Assembly (NCBI RefSeq): GCF_000765215.1
Contig: NZ_JPJE01000048.1
Span: forward strand, 1-60,198
Direction of reading: 5' to 3'
DNA length: 60,198 nt
Origin: Eubacterium sp. ER2
GTDB lineage: Bacteria > Bacillota > Clostridia > Lachnospirales > Lachnospiraceae
Below the pieces are notes generated by a model, which was not told the origin of the DNA, did not search any database, and saw nothing but the letters and a program-made list of their open reading frames with translations. Within the stretch, counting starts at the first letter, position 1. The number at the start of each line of letters is the position of its first letter. Positions 26,195 through 34,182 of the stretch are shown here, piece by piece. The translations under genes and the position numbers were made by a program.

Positions 26195-27331
26195 ATGCGG
26201 TATATAAGACCTGATTATTATGATACGTTCAGATGTCTGGCAGACAGGTGCCCCTCCTCCTGCTGTGAGGGATGGCAGATCGTTATCGACGAGGCATCCC
26301 TGGAAAAATACAGAGGCTACCAGGGGGATTTCGGGAGGAGGATGGCCAGGTCCGTCTCCTGGGAGGACGGCACCTTCCGCCAGTATGAGGGAAGGTGCGC
26401 CATGCTGAACCGGGAGGGGCTCTGTGACCTCTACATCGAGAAGGGGGAGGAGGCTCTCTGCGAGACATGCACCCGGTATCCCAGACATGTGGAGGAGTTT
26501 GAAAATGTGCGGGAGTACTCCCTCTCCCTGTCCTGCCCTGAGGCGGCCCGGATCATGCTGGAGGAGGACAGGGAGCTGTCCTTTGTGACAGAGGACACCC
26601 CGGAGGAGGAGACCTTTGAGGAGGGCTTTGACTTTCTTCTCTATACCAATCTGGTAGACGCAAGGGAAGCCCTGTATGCCCTTCTGCAGAGGAGTGATCT
26701 GCCCTTTGAAGAGAAGGAGAGGGCCTGTCTGGCCTTTGCGGGCGGTGTGCAGCTCCTGCTGGAGGAGGGAGACTATCCCGGTATGGAGGAGTGGATCCGG
26801 ACCGGGGGAAAACAGGAACCTGGCTTGCCGGAGGAGGAAAGGTGGGTGAATCCTGCCCGGCTGTCCCGCTATGACAGGCTGCTGGAGGAGCTGCGGGTGC
26901 TGGAAGGTCTGGAGAGACTGGAGCCTGCCTGGGAGGCGCTGCTGAGAGAGGAGGAGGCGTTCCTTCGCCAGGCGGGGGAAGAGAAGTATGAGAAGATACG
27001 GGCCTCCTTCCGGGAGAGCCTGGAAAGCGGCGGGCCGGGCAGAGAGGCCTGGGACCGAAGGCTGGAGAAGCTGGCGCTGTTCTTCGTCTACACCTACTTC
27101 TGCGGAGCTGTGTACGACGACGCGGTCCACGCCAAGGTATGCCTGGCCTTCTTTTCCACCCGGTGGATACAGGAGCTTGTGATGATGGAGTGGTATGTCC
27201 GGGGAACCACTGCTGACATAGAGGCGCTGATCCGCATGTCCCGCCGCTATGCCAGGGAGATCGAGCACTCGGACGAAAACCTGAACGCCCTGGACGATTA
27301 CTTCTGGGACAGGACACACGAAAAGAGCTGA
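26195..27331 (+). CDS. FliB-like lysine-N-methylase family protein
   Basis: 378 residues of the FliB family, first known for N-methylating lysines in flagellin. The family Cys pattern is present near the N-terminus (CLADRCPSSCCEGW, then CAML..GLCDLY..ALCETCTRYPR), suggesting a metal or Fe-S site. It begins MRYIRPDYYDTFRC behind GTAGGAGAGTG, 9 nt after the permease gene. No flagellar gene is in the window, so its substrate here is open. The stop codon lies inside a terminator hairpin. Confidence 0.82.
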   Translation: MRYIRPDYYDTFRCLADRCPSSCCEGWQIVIDEASLEKYRGYQGDFGRRMARSVSWEDGTFRQYEGRCAMLNREGLCDLYIEKGEEALCETCTRYPRHVEEFENVREYSLSLSCPEAARIMLEEDRELSFVTEDTPEEETFEEGFDFLLYTNLVDAREALYALLQRSDLPFEEKERACLAFAGGVQLLLEEGDYPGMEEWIRTGGKQEPGLPEEERWVNPARLSRYDRLLEELRVLEGLERLEPAWEALLREEEAFLRQAGEEKYEKIRASFRESLESGGPGREAWDRRLEKLALFFVYTYFCGAVYDDAVHAKVCLAFFSTRWIQELVMMEWYVRGTTADIEALIRMSRRYAREIEHSDENLNALDDYFWDRTHEKS

Positions 27332-27351
27332 CGCATATTAGGCGTCAGCTC
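27321..27351 (-). terminator. hairpin between convergent genes
   Basis: GAGCTGACGC/GCGTCAGCTC (27325-27334 with 27342-27351). On the minus strand it is followed by TTTT, so it terminates the 27358-28122 gene; it also overlaps the stop of the FliB-like gene and may serve both. Confidence 0.65.
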
Positions 27352-27357
27352 TACGAG

Positions 27358-28122
27358 CTATCGGGAGAAAAGCTTCCGGAGTATGCAGCTTATGACGCCC
27401 GCGATGCACAGGGGCACCAGTGTGACGGAGAGAGATCCGTAGATGTCCACAGCTCCCGAAAGTCCTCTAAGAGGCGCAGGGGATCCGGGGATAAGGCCTG
27501 CCAGTACATAGGCCAGGACGGAGCCGGCACCCACCAGAATGAAGGAGAACATGCCTCTGCCTGTGTCGCTCTGGAAGCTGCGTCTGCCATCTCTTGCCAC
27601 CCGGGGGCCGGTCAGGGCCCAGAGGAAAGAGATGATTTCAAAGAGCAGGAGGAAGAGGGCAAAGGCGGCGTAGGCTGCCATCGTATAATTCTTTTCCCCC
27701 ACGGCCGCGGCCGGGTTGCCGTAGGTGAAGAGCCCCTCCAGAAAGTGGGAGCCCAGGATCAATGTGATCACTGCAATCAGAACAAGGGAGGCTGTCTTAC
27801 AGACCACCTGTATCAGACGGGCCGCAGCCCGGGCCCCTGTCTGGGCTGTCTTTTTGACGGGGGAGAGGACGCTGTGCCTGCTCCTGGAGCGGGACCTGCT
27901 CCTTCCGTCCTCCTGGCCGTCCCTGCCGGAGCGCTCTCTTTTGTCTTTTCCGGAGCCGGAGCGCCTGCTCTTCCGGCTTGCGGAAGAGCCCCGGCTGCGA
28001 TCGCCGTATTCCTCATCTTCGTCATCATTGTCATCATCGTTTATATTGATTTCGGGCAGATCCTCCTCGTAGACTACCTCGAAGTCGTCGTCAAAAAAGT
28101 CACTGTATGATTTGCCGTTCAT
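27358..28122 (-). CDS. membrane protein with acidic and Arg/Ser-rich N-terminus, function unknown
   Basis: Not recognised as a characterised family. 254 residues: an acidic stretch (EININDDDNDDEDEEY, residues about 25-40), then a basic Arg/Ser-rich low-complexity region (about 42-85), then four hydrophobic segments in residues 105-250 (for example SLVLIAVITLILGSHFL and MAAYAAFALFLLLFEIISFLW). The charged tail is probably cytoplasmic. It starts at 28122 behind AAGGAGGTATAC. Single-gene unit with its own promoter and terminator. Confidence 0.7.
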   Translation of the reverse strand: MNGKSYSDFFDDDFEVVYEEDLPEININDDDNDDEDEEYGDRSRGSSASRKSRRSGSGKDKRERSGRDGQEDGRSRSRSRSRHSVLSPVKKTAQTGARAAARLIQVVCKTASLVLIAVITLILGSHFLEGLFTYGNPAAAVGEKNYTMAAYAAFALFLLLFEIISFLWALTGPRVARDGRRSFQSDTGRGMFSFILVGAGSVLAYVLAGLIPGSPAPLRGLSGAVDIYGSLSVTLVPLCIAGVISCILRKLFSR

Positions 28123-28147
28123 ATGTATACCTCCTTATAACAGGACT

Positions 28148-28176
28148 ATTCTATAATGTATGAGGGCGGGATGCAA
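28148..28176 (-). promoter_or_regulatory. candidate sigma-A promoter of the 27358-28122 gene
   Basis: Minus strand TTGCAT (28176-28171), 17 bp, TAGAAT (28153-28148). Confidence 0.45.
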
Positions 28177-28227
28177 GCAAAGACACAGAAGCTTTATAAA
28201 GTCCTAAGATTTTCTTCAGAAACGTAG

Positions 28228-28263
28228 AAAAGGGCAGGGGCATCAAAAGGATGCCTCCTGCCC
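28228..28263 (-). terminator. terminator of the substrate-binding protein gene
   Basis: GGGCAGG and GGCATC pair with GATGCC and CCTGCCC around an AAAAG loop with one bulged T (28232-28263); on the minus strand the stem is followed by TTTT (28231-28228). Confidence 0.65.
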
Positions 28264-28333
28264 GGCCGCCCTGCGCCAAAGCGGCGCGAAAGGAACGGCG
28301 ATATATATGATCAGCCTGCAAGCAGGATGGTCA

Positions 28334-29371
28334 CTATCTGGCTGCCTCCTGGGCGAACCTTGTGGTTACAAGGTCCTCGTAGGGGGCTCGCTTCTCCAGC
28401 TCGCCTGCATCCTCCAGGATATCCTGGAGAAGGTCAAAGCTGTCCTCAGAGAAGACCAGATTGTCAGCCCAGGTGTCCTGGTCATAGTAGCGGGTCACAA
28501 TGGTGGTGATGGTATCCAGGTCTGTCTCCTCAAACTGAGGCGCGATGATACCTGCGATCTCCTCCGGAGTGTGGCCCTGCACATAGTCCATGCCCTTCTG
28601 GAGGGCGTTGGTAAAGCCCTGGATCACATCCGGGTTCTCCTCTATATAGCTCTTCTTCGCGGAGAAGGCGGTGTAGGGGACATAGCCGCTGTCTGTGCCA
28701 AGGGAGGCCACCACATAGCCCTTTCCCTCCTGCTCCAGGCTGGTGGCTCCCGGTTCGAACTCGACCGTGAAATCTCCCTGACCGCCGGCAAAGGCCGCCG
28801 CGGTGGAGCCGAAATCAATGCTCTGGTCGATGGTCAGGTCGCTCTGCGGATCTATGCCGTTCTGGCGCAGGATATACTCAAACACCATCTCCGGCATGCC
28901 GCCCTTTCTTCCTCCGAGAACAAGGTGACCCTTCAGGTCCTCCCATGAGAAATCCTCCACAGGCTCCCGGGCCACCAGGAAGTTGCCGGCCCGCTGGGTC
29001 AGCTGGGCGAAGTTGACCACATAGTCGCCCGCTCCCTCGTTGTAGGTGTAGATGGAGGCCTCTGACCCCATGAAGCCGATATCTGCCTCACCGGAGAGGA
29101 CGGCGGTCATGGTCTTGTCGGCTCCAAAGCCGTTGACCAGCTCTACCTGTATGCCTTCCTTCTCAAAGTATCCCTCCTCGATGGCCACGTACATGGGCGC
29201 ATAGAAGATGGAGTGTGCCACCTCGTTCAGCACTACCTTTGTGGACTTTTTTTCGCTGCCGCCGGCCTGGCCGGAGGCAGAGGTGCCATCGTCTTTACCG
29301 GATGAACAGCCGGCCAGGGCTGCAAGAGCCAGGACGGCGGCAAGCAGTACAGTAAACAGACGCTTTTTCAT
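28334..29371 (-). CDS. NitT/TauT-type ABC transporter substrate-binding lipoprotein
   Basis: 345 residues with a lipoprotein signal (MKKRLFTVLLAAVLALAALAG, Cys22 lipobox LAGC), a Gly/Ser-rich linker, then an SsuA/THI5-like (NMT1) periplasmic-binding fold: FYAPMYVAIEEGYFEKEGI, VLSGEADIGFMGSEASIY and FVARE-like FLVAREPVEDF. Such proteins deliver sulfonates, nitrate, taurine or thiamine precursors to a permease. No permease or ATPase gene is adjacent, so it is an orphan here. It starts at 29371 behind AAGGAGG. Ligand unknown. Confidence 0.87.
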   Translation of the reverse strand: MKKRLFTVLLAAVLALAALAGCSSGKDDGTSASGQAGGSEKKSTKVVLNEVAHSIFYAPMYVAIEEGYFEKEGIQVELVNGFGADKTMTAVLSGEADIGFMGSEASIYTYNEGAGDYVVNFAQLTQRAGNFLVAREPVEDFSWEDLKGHLVLGGRKGGMPEMVFEYILRQNGIDPQSDLTIDQSIDFGSTAAAFAGGQGDFTVEFEPGATSLEQEGKGYVVASLGTDSGYVPYTAFSAKKSYIEENPDVIQGFTNALQKGMDYVQGHTPEEIAGIIAPQFEETDLDTITTIVTRYYDQDTWADNLVFSEDSFDLLQDILEDAGELEKRAPYEDLVTTRFAQEAAR

Positions 29372-29399
29372 AAAATCCTCCTTAAAAATTCTGGTGGTT

Positions 29400-29408
29400 T
29401 AGTATATG
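29400..29408 (-). promoter_or_regulatory. CATATACTA motif upstream of the binding-protein gene
   Basis: Minus-strand CATATACTA lies 29 nt before the start, preceded by TCCTCCTTCCG. It matches the CATAnnnTA -10 pattern of sporulation sigma factors E/K, but no convincing -35 is seen. Confidence 0.3.
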
Positions 29409-29425
29409 CGGAAGGAGGAAAAGTG

Positions 29426-29902
29426 CTAACACACGACAATGATCCGCCTGGGTGTGGTCTGGGGCGGTATGCTCATGGTGGCGGCGGAGTAGTAGACGAT
29501 GAGGAGCTGTCCTTCCAGGCTGCAGTTAAACCTCTGCCCGTTGGATGTCATGATCTGGGTGGAGGGTCCCACATTCAGCTTCAGCGACTGGTCCACAGCC
29601 AGCAGGTCTCCGTCAAACCAGCCGGCGTAGATCGTCTCGTTGGCATTCTTCCGGCCGATGATGACGGCCTGGTATTCCGGCGGATACACGAGAGGGATCG
29701 CCAGATCGCTGTCGTAGAAGGCGGTTACCAGCATGCCGGCCCGCAGATGAACCTCCTGGATGACGTAGGTGGAGGGGCTGACGATAAAGTTGGATACCCC
29801 GCTGTTGTTCACGATTGAGACCTGCAGGGAGCAGCAGTCTCCGGAGAGAGGCGTGATGCGCTGGATCACACCACTCACCGGGACAAGTGTCTGATTTGCC
29901 AT
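29426..29902 (-). CDS. conserved hypothetical protein
   Basis: 158 residues, no signal peptide or membrane segment. It is predicted beta-rich (QRITPLSGDCCSLQVSIVN, HLRAGMLVTAFYDSD, PEYQAVIIGRK). Not recognised. It starts at 29902 behind AAAAAAGGACTG, 23-31 nt after a CATATAGTA motif similar to that of the next gene downstream. It lies between an orphan binding protein and a 72-residue protein, all on the minus strand; the three may form a loosely spaced set. Confidence 0.6.
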   Translation of the reverse strand: MANQTLVPVSGVIQRITPLSGDCCSLQVSIVNNSGVSNFIVSPSTYVIQEVHLRAGMLVTAFYDSDLAIPLVYPPEYQAVIIGRKNANETIYAGWFDGDLLAVDQSLKLNVGPSTQIMTSNGQRFNCSLEGQLLIVYYSAATMSIPPQTTPRRIIVVC

Positions 29903-29924
29903 AATAATACAGTCCTTTTTTCCT

Positions 29925-29933
29925 TACTATATG
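29925..29933 (-). promoter_or_regulatory. CATATAGTA motif upstream of the 158-residue protein gene
   Basis: Minus-strand CATATAGTA preceded by TCCTCCTTTTTCCG, closely matching the motif at 29400. AACA lies 16 nt upstream, which would suit a sigma-K -35. The assignment is tentative. Confidence 0.3.
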
Positions 29934-29956
29934 CGGAAAAAGGAGGATGTGTTTCC

Positions 29957-30175
29957 CTATTTTTTCTTTGGGGGAAATTTAGGTGGGAGATACTGGTAGG
30001 CGTACAGGTCCTGGTAGGACTCCCGCTCCGCCTCCGAGACGGGCTCGGAAGGGATCAGTCCGGTGCAGTCGCCGGCCGAGGCGGCGCCCGATATATAGTC
30101 GTAGGAGTCGATGAGTGACTGGTTGTCCAGGTCCTCCCTCTTCTGTGATGCGGCCTTCTTTTCTTTTCTGTTCAT
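29957..30175 (-). CDS. small conserved hypothetical protein
   Basis: 72 residues, hydrophilic: a basic N-terminus (NRKEKKAASQKRED), a central DYISGAASAGDCTGLIPSEPVSEAE stretch resembling small Clostridial proteins with a DCTGLIP motif, and a C-terminal YAYQYLPPKFPPKKK. AAAGGAGG precedes the ATG at 30175. Function unknown; no signal or membrane segment. A good ribosome site and motif conservation support it as a real gene. Confidence 0.6.
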   Translation of the reverse strand: MNRKEKKAASQKREDLDNQSLIDSYDYISGAASAGDCTGLIPSEPVSEAERESYQDLYAYQYLPPKFPPKKK

Positions 30176-30195
30176 GTGACTGGGACCTCCTTTAT

Positions 30196-30224
30196 TTGCT
30201 AAATAAAAATGGATACGTTATAAT
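30196..30224 (+). promoter_or_regulatory. candidate sigma-A promoter of the PHP gene
   Basis: TTGCTA (30196-30201), 17 bp, TATAAT (30219-30224). Confidence 0.55.
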
Positions 30225-30306
30225 GATTACCGGACAGAAGAAATTTATACCTGATACGAACGGAGAAAAACAGACATAAGCGACAGCAGATGATAAGGAG
30301 GAAGAG

Positions 30307-31032
30307 ATGGAAATTAAGATTGATACCCACACCCACACCATTGCCAGCGGCCATGCTTACAACACGATCCGGGAGATGGCTTCCATGGCTGAAAGTAAAG
30401 GGCTGGAGGGACTTGCTATCACGGAGCACGCGCCGAAGATGCCCGGAACCTGCGGCCTGTACTATTTCCAGAACCTGAAGGTGGTCCCCAGGAAGCTGGG
30501 AAATCTCAGGCTGCTCTTCGGTGTGGAACTGAACATACTGGATGAGAATGGCACGGTGGATCTGCCGGAGGAGACGATCCGGTCTCTTGACATAGCGGTG
30601 GCCAGTATCCATCCGCCCTGCTATGGAAAGACAAGCGGCAGGGAGGAGAATACAAGAGCCTACGTCAATGCCATGAGGAAGGACTATATCGACATTATCG
30701 GCCACCCCGACGATGGACGGTACGGACCGGACTATGACATCCTTGCCAGGACAGCCAGGGAGACGGGTACGCTCCTGGAGATCAACAATTCCTCCCTCCG
30801 GCCGGGCGGCTTCCGGGAAAACACCTATGGAAACGCTCTGGAAATGCTGCGCTGCTGCAAGAAATACGGCACAATGGTGACACTTGGCAGCGATGCCCAC
30901 GTGGATGTGGACATCGTGAACACAGAGTACTCGGAAAGGCTTCTCACTGAGGCAGACTTCCCGGAGGAGCTGGTGGCCAATACATCCTTTGACAGGCTGA
31001 TGTCCGTGCTGAAGCGCAGGGCCCGCAAATAG
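30307..31032 (+). CDS. PHP-domain phosphatase (YcdX-like)
   Basis: 241 residues with the metal-binding PHP motifs: DTHTHT near residue 6, AITEHAPKMPG, GVELNI, SIHPP, IGHPDDGRY, LEINNSS and GSDAHV, giving the His/Asp/Glu ligands of a trinuclear site. Closest in appearance to YcdX-type phosphoesterases, not histidinol phosphatase or polymerase PHP domains. It starts behind AAGGAGGAAGAG. Substrate unknown. Not coupled to the following yerC-like gene, which has its own promoter. Confidence 0.88.
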   Translation: MEIKIDTHTHTIASGHAYNTIREMASMAESKGLEGLAITEHAPKMPGTCGLYYFQNLKVVPRKLGNLRLLFGVELNILDENGTVDLPEETIRSLDIAVASIHPPCYGKTSGREENTRAYVNAMRKDYIDIIGHPDDGRYGPDYDILARTARETGTLLEINNSSLRPGGFRENTYGNALEMLRCCKKYGTMVTLGSDAHVDVDIVNTEYSERLLTEADFPEELVANTSFDRLMSVLKRRARK

Positions 31033-31084
31033 CGGATAAAATATAGGGCAAAATACCCGAAGGGAAAATATTCCGGCCTCCCTA

Positions 31085-31113
31085 TGGACTTTATGAATTT
31101 AGTGTGCTAAAAT
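31085..31113 (+). promoter_or_regulatory. candidate promoter of the yerC-like gene
   Basis: TGGACT (31085-31090), 17 bp, TAAAAT (31108-31113) with an extended TG one base upstream (TGCTAAAAT). Confidence 0.5.
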
Positions 31114-31152
31114 ATACGCATAATGAATTTCGTTTCGGAGGAGAGAATAAAT

Positions 31153-31449
31153 ATGAGCAAAAAAATCAGAACCGAGGCGGTGGACTATCTGTTTAGCGCC
31201 ATACTGAGTCTGAAAGATAAAGAAGAGTGTTATATATTTTTTGAAGATATCTGTACCATCAACGAGCTGCTCTCCCTGTCCCAGCGGTTTGAGGTGGCCA
31301 AGATGCTGCGGGACCACAAGACTTACCTGGAGATCGCGGACAAGACCGGGGCCTCCACTGCCACTATCAGCAGGGTGAACCGCTCTCTCAACTACGGGAA
31401 CGATGGGTACGACATGGTGTTTGAGAGGATCAACAAAAAAGAAGAATAG
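31153..31449 (+). CDS. YerC/YecD family TrpR-related DNA-binding protein
   Basis: 98 residues with the TrpR-like helix-turn-helix: FEDICTINELLSLSQRFEVAKMLRDHKTYLEIADKTGAS, then TATISRVNRSLNYG as recognition helix. Family members are small dimeric regulators of uncertain ligand. I use ATG 31153 behind GGAGGAGAG in preference to ATG 31123. Followed by a strong bidirectional terminator shared with the convergent DUF1836 gene. Confidence 0.88.
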   Translation: MSKKIRTEAVDYLFSAILSLKDKEECYIFFEDICTINELLSLSQRFEVAKMLRDHKTYLEIADKTGASTATISRVNRSLNYGNDGYDMVFERINKKEE

Positions 31450-31453
31450 ATAA

Positions 31454-31484
31454 AAAAGAAGATTGCCCGAGGCAATCTTCTTTT
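31454..31484. terminator. bidirectional terminator
   Basis: A 14-bp stem with a 3-nt loop (31454-31467 with 31471-31484), with an A-run at the start and TTTT at the end, between convergent genes. Confidence 0.8.
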
Positions 31485-31506
31485 GCGTAGGTGCACTGAT
31501 AATATG

Positions 31507-32109
31507 CTATTTCTTCTCCTCAGAGCCGGGGAGCTGGTCGATCAGCTTTTCCATGAGGAGTTTTTTTACATAGACATCAAAGGCAAGGCTGCAGATGAAA
31601 GAGAAGAGCTGCAGCGACTCCTGGTCCTCCTCTGGCGCGTCCTGGAAGGTCTCGGCAGATGTATTGTACATTTTCGCGATATCCTTTGCCAGCTGGTCGA
31701 TTCTGGATTTCTCCAGACTGCATACCTCCTCGTACACGGAGGTGATGTCAAAGTCCTCCCCATTGTGAAAATATTTCTCCGTGAGAGGCACAAGGAGCGT
31801 CTCGATATCTTTGATGGAGAGGATATTTTTAAAATAGTAGATAAAGATCAGGACCAGCACATGCTCCTTTGAGTATTTCTTCTTCACCGGAGGGGGAAGA
31901 AGATTGTTCTTTGCGTAGTTGTTGATCATGGTCTTTGTCAGGATCTTGTCCTCGCCGTGCCGGCGGGTGGAGCCGAGCTGGCTCTCCATAAAGGTTGTGA
32001 CCTGATCCATGTACAGGTCAATATTCGGAATATCCTGGGGCTTCACGTAGTCGATGCGGGAGAGGCTCTGCAGGATACTGTTCAGCATATCTTTTGTATC
32101 AATTGTCAT
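31507..32109 (-). CDS. DUF1836 domain protein (MerR-like HTH)
   Basis: 200 residues; the MerR-like winged helix region reads ILTKTMINNYAKNNLLPPPVKKKYSKEH (about residues 55-82), followed by a helical C-terminus. DUF1836 proteins are probable transcription factors of unknown regulon. It begins at 32109 with GAGGTGGTGA upstream, under a strong promoter. No adjacent target gene stands out; the divergent NYN gene is a candidate. Confidence 0.85.
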   Translation of the reverse strand: MTIDTKDMLNSILQSLSRIDYVKPQDIPNIDLYMDQVTTFMESQLGSTRRHGEDKILTKTMINNYAKNNLLPPPVKKKYSKEHVLVLIFIYYFKNILSIKDIETLLVPLTEKYFHNGEDFDITSVYEEVCSLEKSRIDQLAKDIAKMYNTSAETFQDAPEEDQESLQLFSFICSLAFDVYVKKLLMEKLIDQLPGSEEKK

Positions 32110-32132
32110 AGTTTCACCACCTCAATATACCT

Positions 32133-32161
32133 ATTATATAGTATTCAAAACCAGATGACAA
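32133..32161 (-). promoter_or_regulatory. sigma-A promoter of the DUF1836 gene
   Basis: Minus strand TTGTCA (32161-32156), 17 bp, TATAAT (32138-32133). Confidence 0.65.
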
Positions 32162-32229
32162 GAGCGGCTTGAAGTGTTTTTGCCGAAAACGTTTTTCGTT
32201 ATATTTTACTATGTATGACCGGAAAATTC

Positions 32230-32238
32230 TGCTATAAT
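32230..32238 (+). promoter_or_regulatory. extended -10 element before the NYN gene
   Basis: TGCTATAAT, an extended -10, 52 nt before the GTG start; no good -35 box is visible. Confidence 0.45.
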
Positions 32239-32289
32239 AAATAAGAATGTGTTATTCAGAACGGAAAGATTTAATGGGAGGTAACAGGC

Positions 32290-33210
32290 GTGGAGGACAG
32301 ATTTGCGCTGCTCATCGATGCGGACAATGTATCATCCAGGTACATTGAGCCCATTCTGGATGAGCTTTCAAAATATGGGAAAGTGACATACAAAAGGATT
32401 TACGGGGACTGGACCAGCACCAACAATTCAGGGTGGAAGGATGAGCTTCTCAACAACTCTATCACACCCATCCAGCAGTTCAGCTATACCCACGGGAAAA
32501 ACGCCACGGACTCAGCCATGATCATTGATGCCATGGACATGCTGTATACGAGTGAGCTGGAGGGCTTTTGCCTTGTGTCCAGCGACAGCGACTTTACTAA
32601 GCTGGCCAGCCGTCTGAGGGAGAGCGGTAAGACTGTGATCGGGATGGGCGAAAACAAGACGCCGGCTCCCTTCCGCAAGGCCTGCGACATTTTCACTGTG
32701 CTGGAGCTCCTCATGGAGGAGAATATGGGAGACAGCGACGTGGTGGACAGAAGCCAGATCGAGGAGGCGGTCATCCGGATCATCACAGAGAACCAGAACG
32801 ATGACAGAAAGACAGGCCTGGGCGAGGTGGGAAGCCGTCTCGTGAAGCTGTACCCGGACTTTGACGTTCGCCGCTACGGCTACAGCCTTCTGTCCCGGTT
32901 CCTGGAGTCCTGCCCCAAGCTGAAGCTGATCCAGTCCGGCTCCCAGATTACAGTGACTCTTTTTGAGGATAAGAGCAGGAGAGAGCAGATCGAGGAGTTT
33001 ATCTTAAAGCAGATCAAGGACAGCGGGAAGCACGGCATTTTCCTGAGTGTCCTGGGAAACCGGATACGGAACAAATTCGGGGACTTTAAGGTACGGGATT
33101 ACGGGTATTCCCAGTTCAAGCAGTATATTCAGAGTTTCTCCGGTGTCCACGTTCTGGATGACGGAGAGCATAACAGAGTGATCTACAGCAAAAAGGATGA
33201 GCATAAATGA
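32290..33210 (+). CDS. NYN-domain putative RNase with two OST-HTH/LOTUS domains
   Basis: 306 residues. The N-terminal NYN (PIN-like, LabA type) domain shows the acidic catalytic residues in LLIDADNVSS, KNATDSAMIIDAMD and LVSSDSDFTKLA. Two C-terminal repeats, VGSRLVKLYPDFDVRRYGYSLLSRFLE and LGNRIRNKFGDFKVRDYGYSQFKQYIQ, look like OST-HTH/LOTUS RNA-binding domains. Likely an RNA-processing nuclease or RNA-binding regulator. GTG start at 32290 is supported by GGGAGG 9 nt upstream. The stop overlaps the transporter start (ATGA). Confidence 0.87.
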   Translation: MEDRFALLIDADNVSSRYIEPILDELSKYGKVTYKRIYGDWTSTNNSGWKDELLNNSITPIQQFSYTHGKNATDSAMIIDAMDMLYTSELEGFCLVSSDSDFTKLASRLRESGKTVIGMGENKTPAPFRKACDIFTVLELLMEENMGDSDVVDRSQIEEAVIRIITENQNDDRKTGLGEVGSRLVKLYPDFDVRRYGYSLLSRFLESCPKLKLIQSGSQITVTLFEDKSRREQIEEFILKQIKDSGKHGIFLSVLGNRIRNKFGDFKVRDYGYSQFKQYIQSFSGVHVLDDGEHNRVIYSKKDEHK

Positions 33211-34127
33211 AAATAGACGGGCTTTTTGACCTCCAGGTCATGATGTTTCTTCTCATGGCTGTGGGGGTCGTCCTGAGAAAAATGAATATTATCACAAAAG
33301 AGGGAAAGAGCATGATGACGGATCTTGTCATTGACCTGATCCTTCCCTGCAACATCATATCGGCCTTCTACATGCCTATGGACAAGTCGGTATTTGTGGC
33401 GGAGCTGGAGATCCTCGTCATCTCCATACTGATCCAGATATTCTGTACCCTTGTGAGCGCTGTGTTTTACCGGAAGGTGCCAAGGGAGAAGAAGATGGTT
33501 CTTCAGTATGCCACAGTCTGCTCCAATGCGGGATTTCTCGGCAATCCGGTGGCGGAGGGGCTCTACGGCTCCATCGGCCTTCTGTACGCCTCCGTCTACC
33601 TGATCCCCCAGCGGATCGTCATGTGGTCAGCGGGGATATCCTATTTTACAGAGAGCCCCAGCAGGAAAGAGGTTGTAAAAAAGGTGCTGACACATCCCTG
33701 TATCGTAGCGGTGGAAATTGGCATCGTGCTGATGGTGACCCAGGTAAAGCTGCCTGGGTTCTTAAGCTCTGCTATTGACAATGTGGGGGGCTGCACCACG
33801 GCCATTACCATGATCCTTATCGGCACCATCCTGACAGATGCGGACATGCGCCATATTTTGACAAAGACCACGGCCCTTTATTCCTTTATCCGTTTGATCT
33901 TTATCCCGGCGGCGGTGTTTGCGGGGTGCTGGCTGGCGGGTATTGACTCCATTGTGGCCGGCGTCTCTGTGACTCTTGCGGCCATGCCCGCCGGCACGAC
34001 CACAGCCATCCTGGCTATGAAGTACCATGGAGATGAGGAGTTTGCCACCCAGTGCGTGGTACTTACCACCCTCCTGTCCGTGGTCGCCATTCCTGCGTGG
34101 AGCCTGATCATACACAGCGCCCTGTAA
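33207..34127 (+). CDS. AEC family transporter (auxin efflux carrier type)
   Basis: 306 residues, about ten membrane segments in the two five-helix halves of the AEC fold. Marks are LILPCNIISAFYMP in the first half and AAMPAGTTTAILAMKY in the second. Substrate could be a carboxylate such as malate or an amino acid. It is translationally coupled to the NYN gene by a 4-nt overlap, an unusual pairing. A 12-bp hairpin covers its stop codon. Confidence 0.87.
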   Translation: MKIDGLFDLQVMMFLLMAVGVVLRKMNIITKEGKSMMTDLVIDLILPCNIISAFYMPMDKSVFVAELEILVISILIQIFCTLVSAVFYRKVPREKKMVLQYATVCSNAGFLGNPVAEGLYGSIGLLYASVYLIPQRIVMWSAGISYFTESPSRKEVVKKVLTHPCIVAVEIGIVLMVTQVKLPGFLSSAIDNVGGCTTAITMILIGTILTDADMRHILTKTTALYSFIRLIFIPAAVFAGCWLAGIDSIVAGVSVTLAAMPAGTTTAILAMKYHGDEEFATQCVVLTTLLSVVAIPAWSLIIHSAL

Positions 34128-34162
34128 GCAGCTTCAGAGCTGATACTTAGCAGGGCGCTGTG
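34113..34162. terminator. hairpin at the end of the AEC gene
   Basis: CACAGCGCCCTG/CAGGGCGCTGTG (34113-34124 with 34151-34162) spans the stop codon between convergent genes. There is no good T-run, so termination is uncertain. Confidence 0.4.
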
Positions 34163-34182
34163 ATTAGCTGTGAACGGGGGCC

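Noticed and set aside
25283-27319. 678-codon open frame on the minus strand
   Set aside because: It is antisense to the purine permease and FliB-like genes, has low-complexity His/Gln/Gly-rich translation and no ribosome site. It results from high GC third positions.
29401-29949. TATATGCGGA(A)nGGAGGA repeats flanking the 29426-29902 gene as insertion target duplications
   Set aside because: The copies are imperfect and fall at promoter distance before two genes. No transposase or inverted ends are seen.
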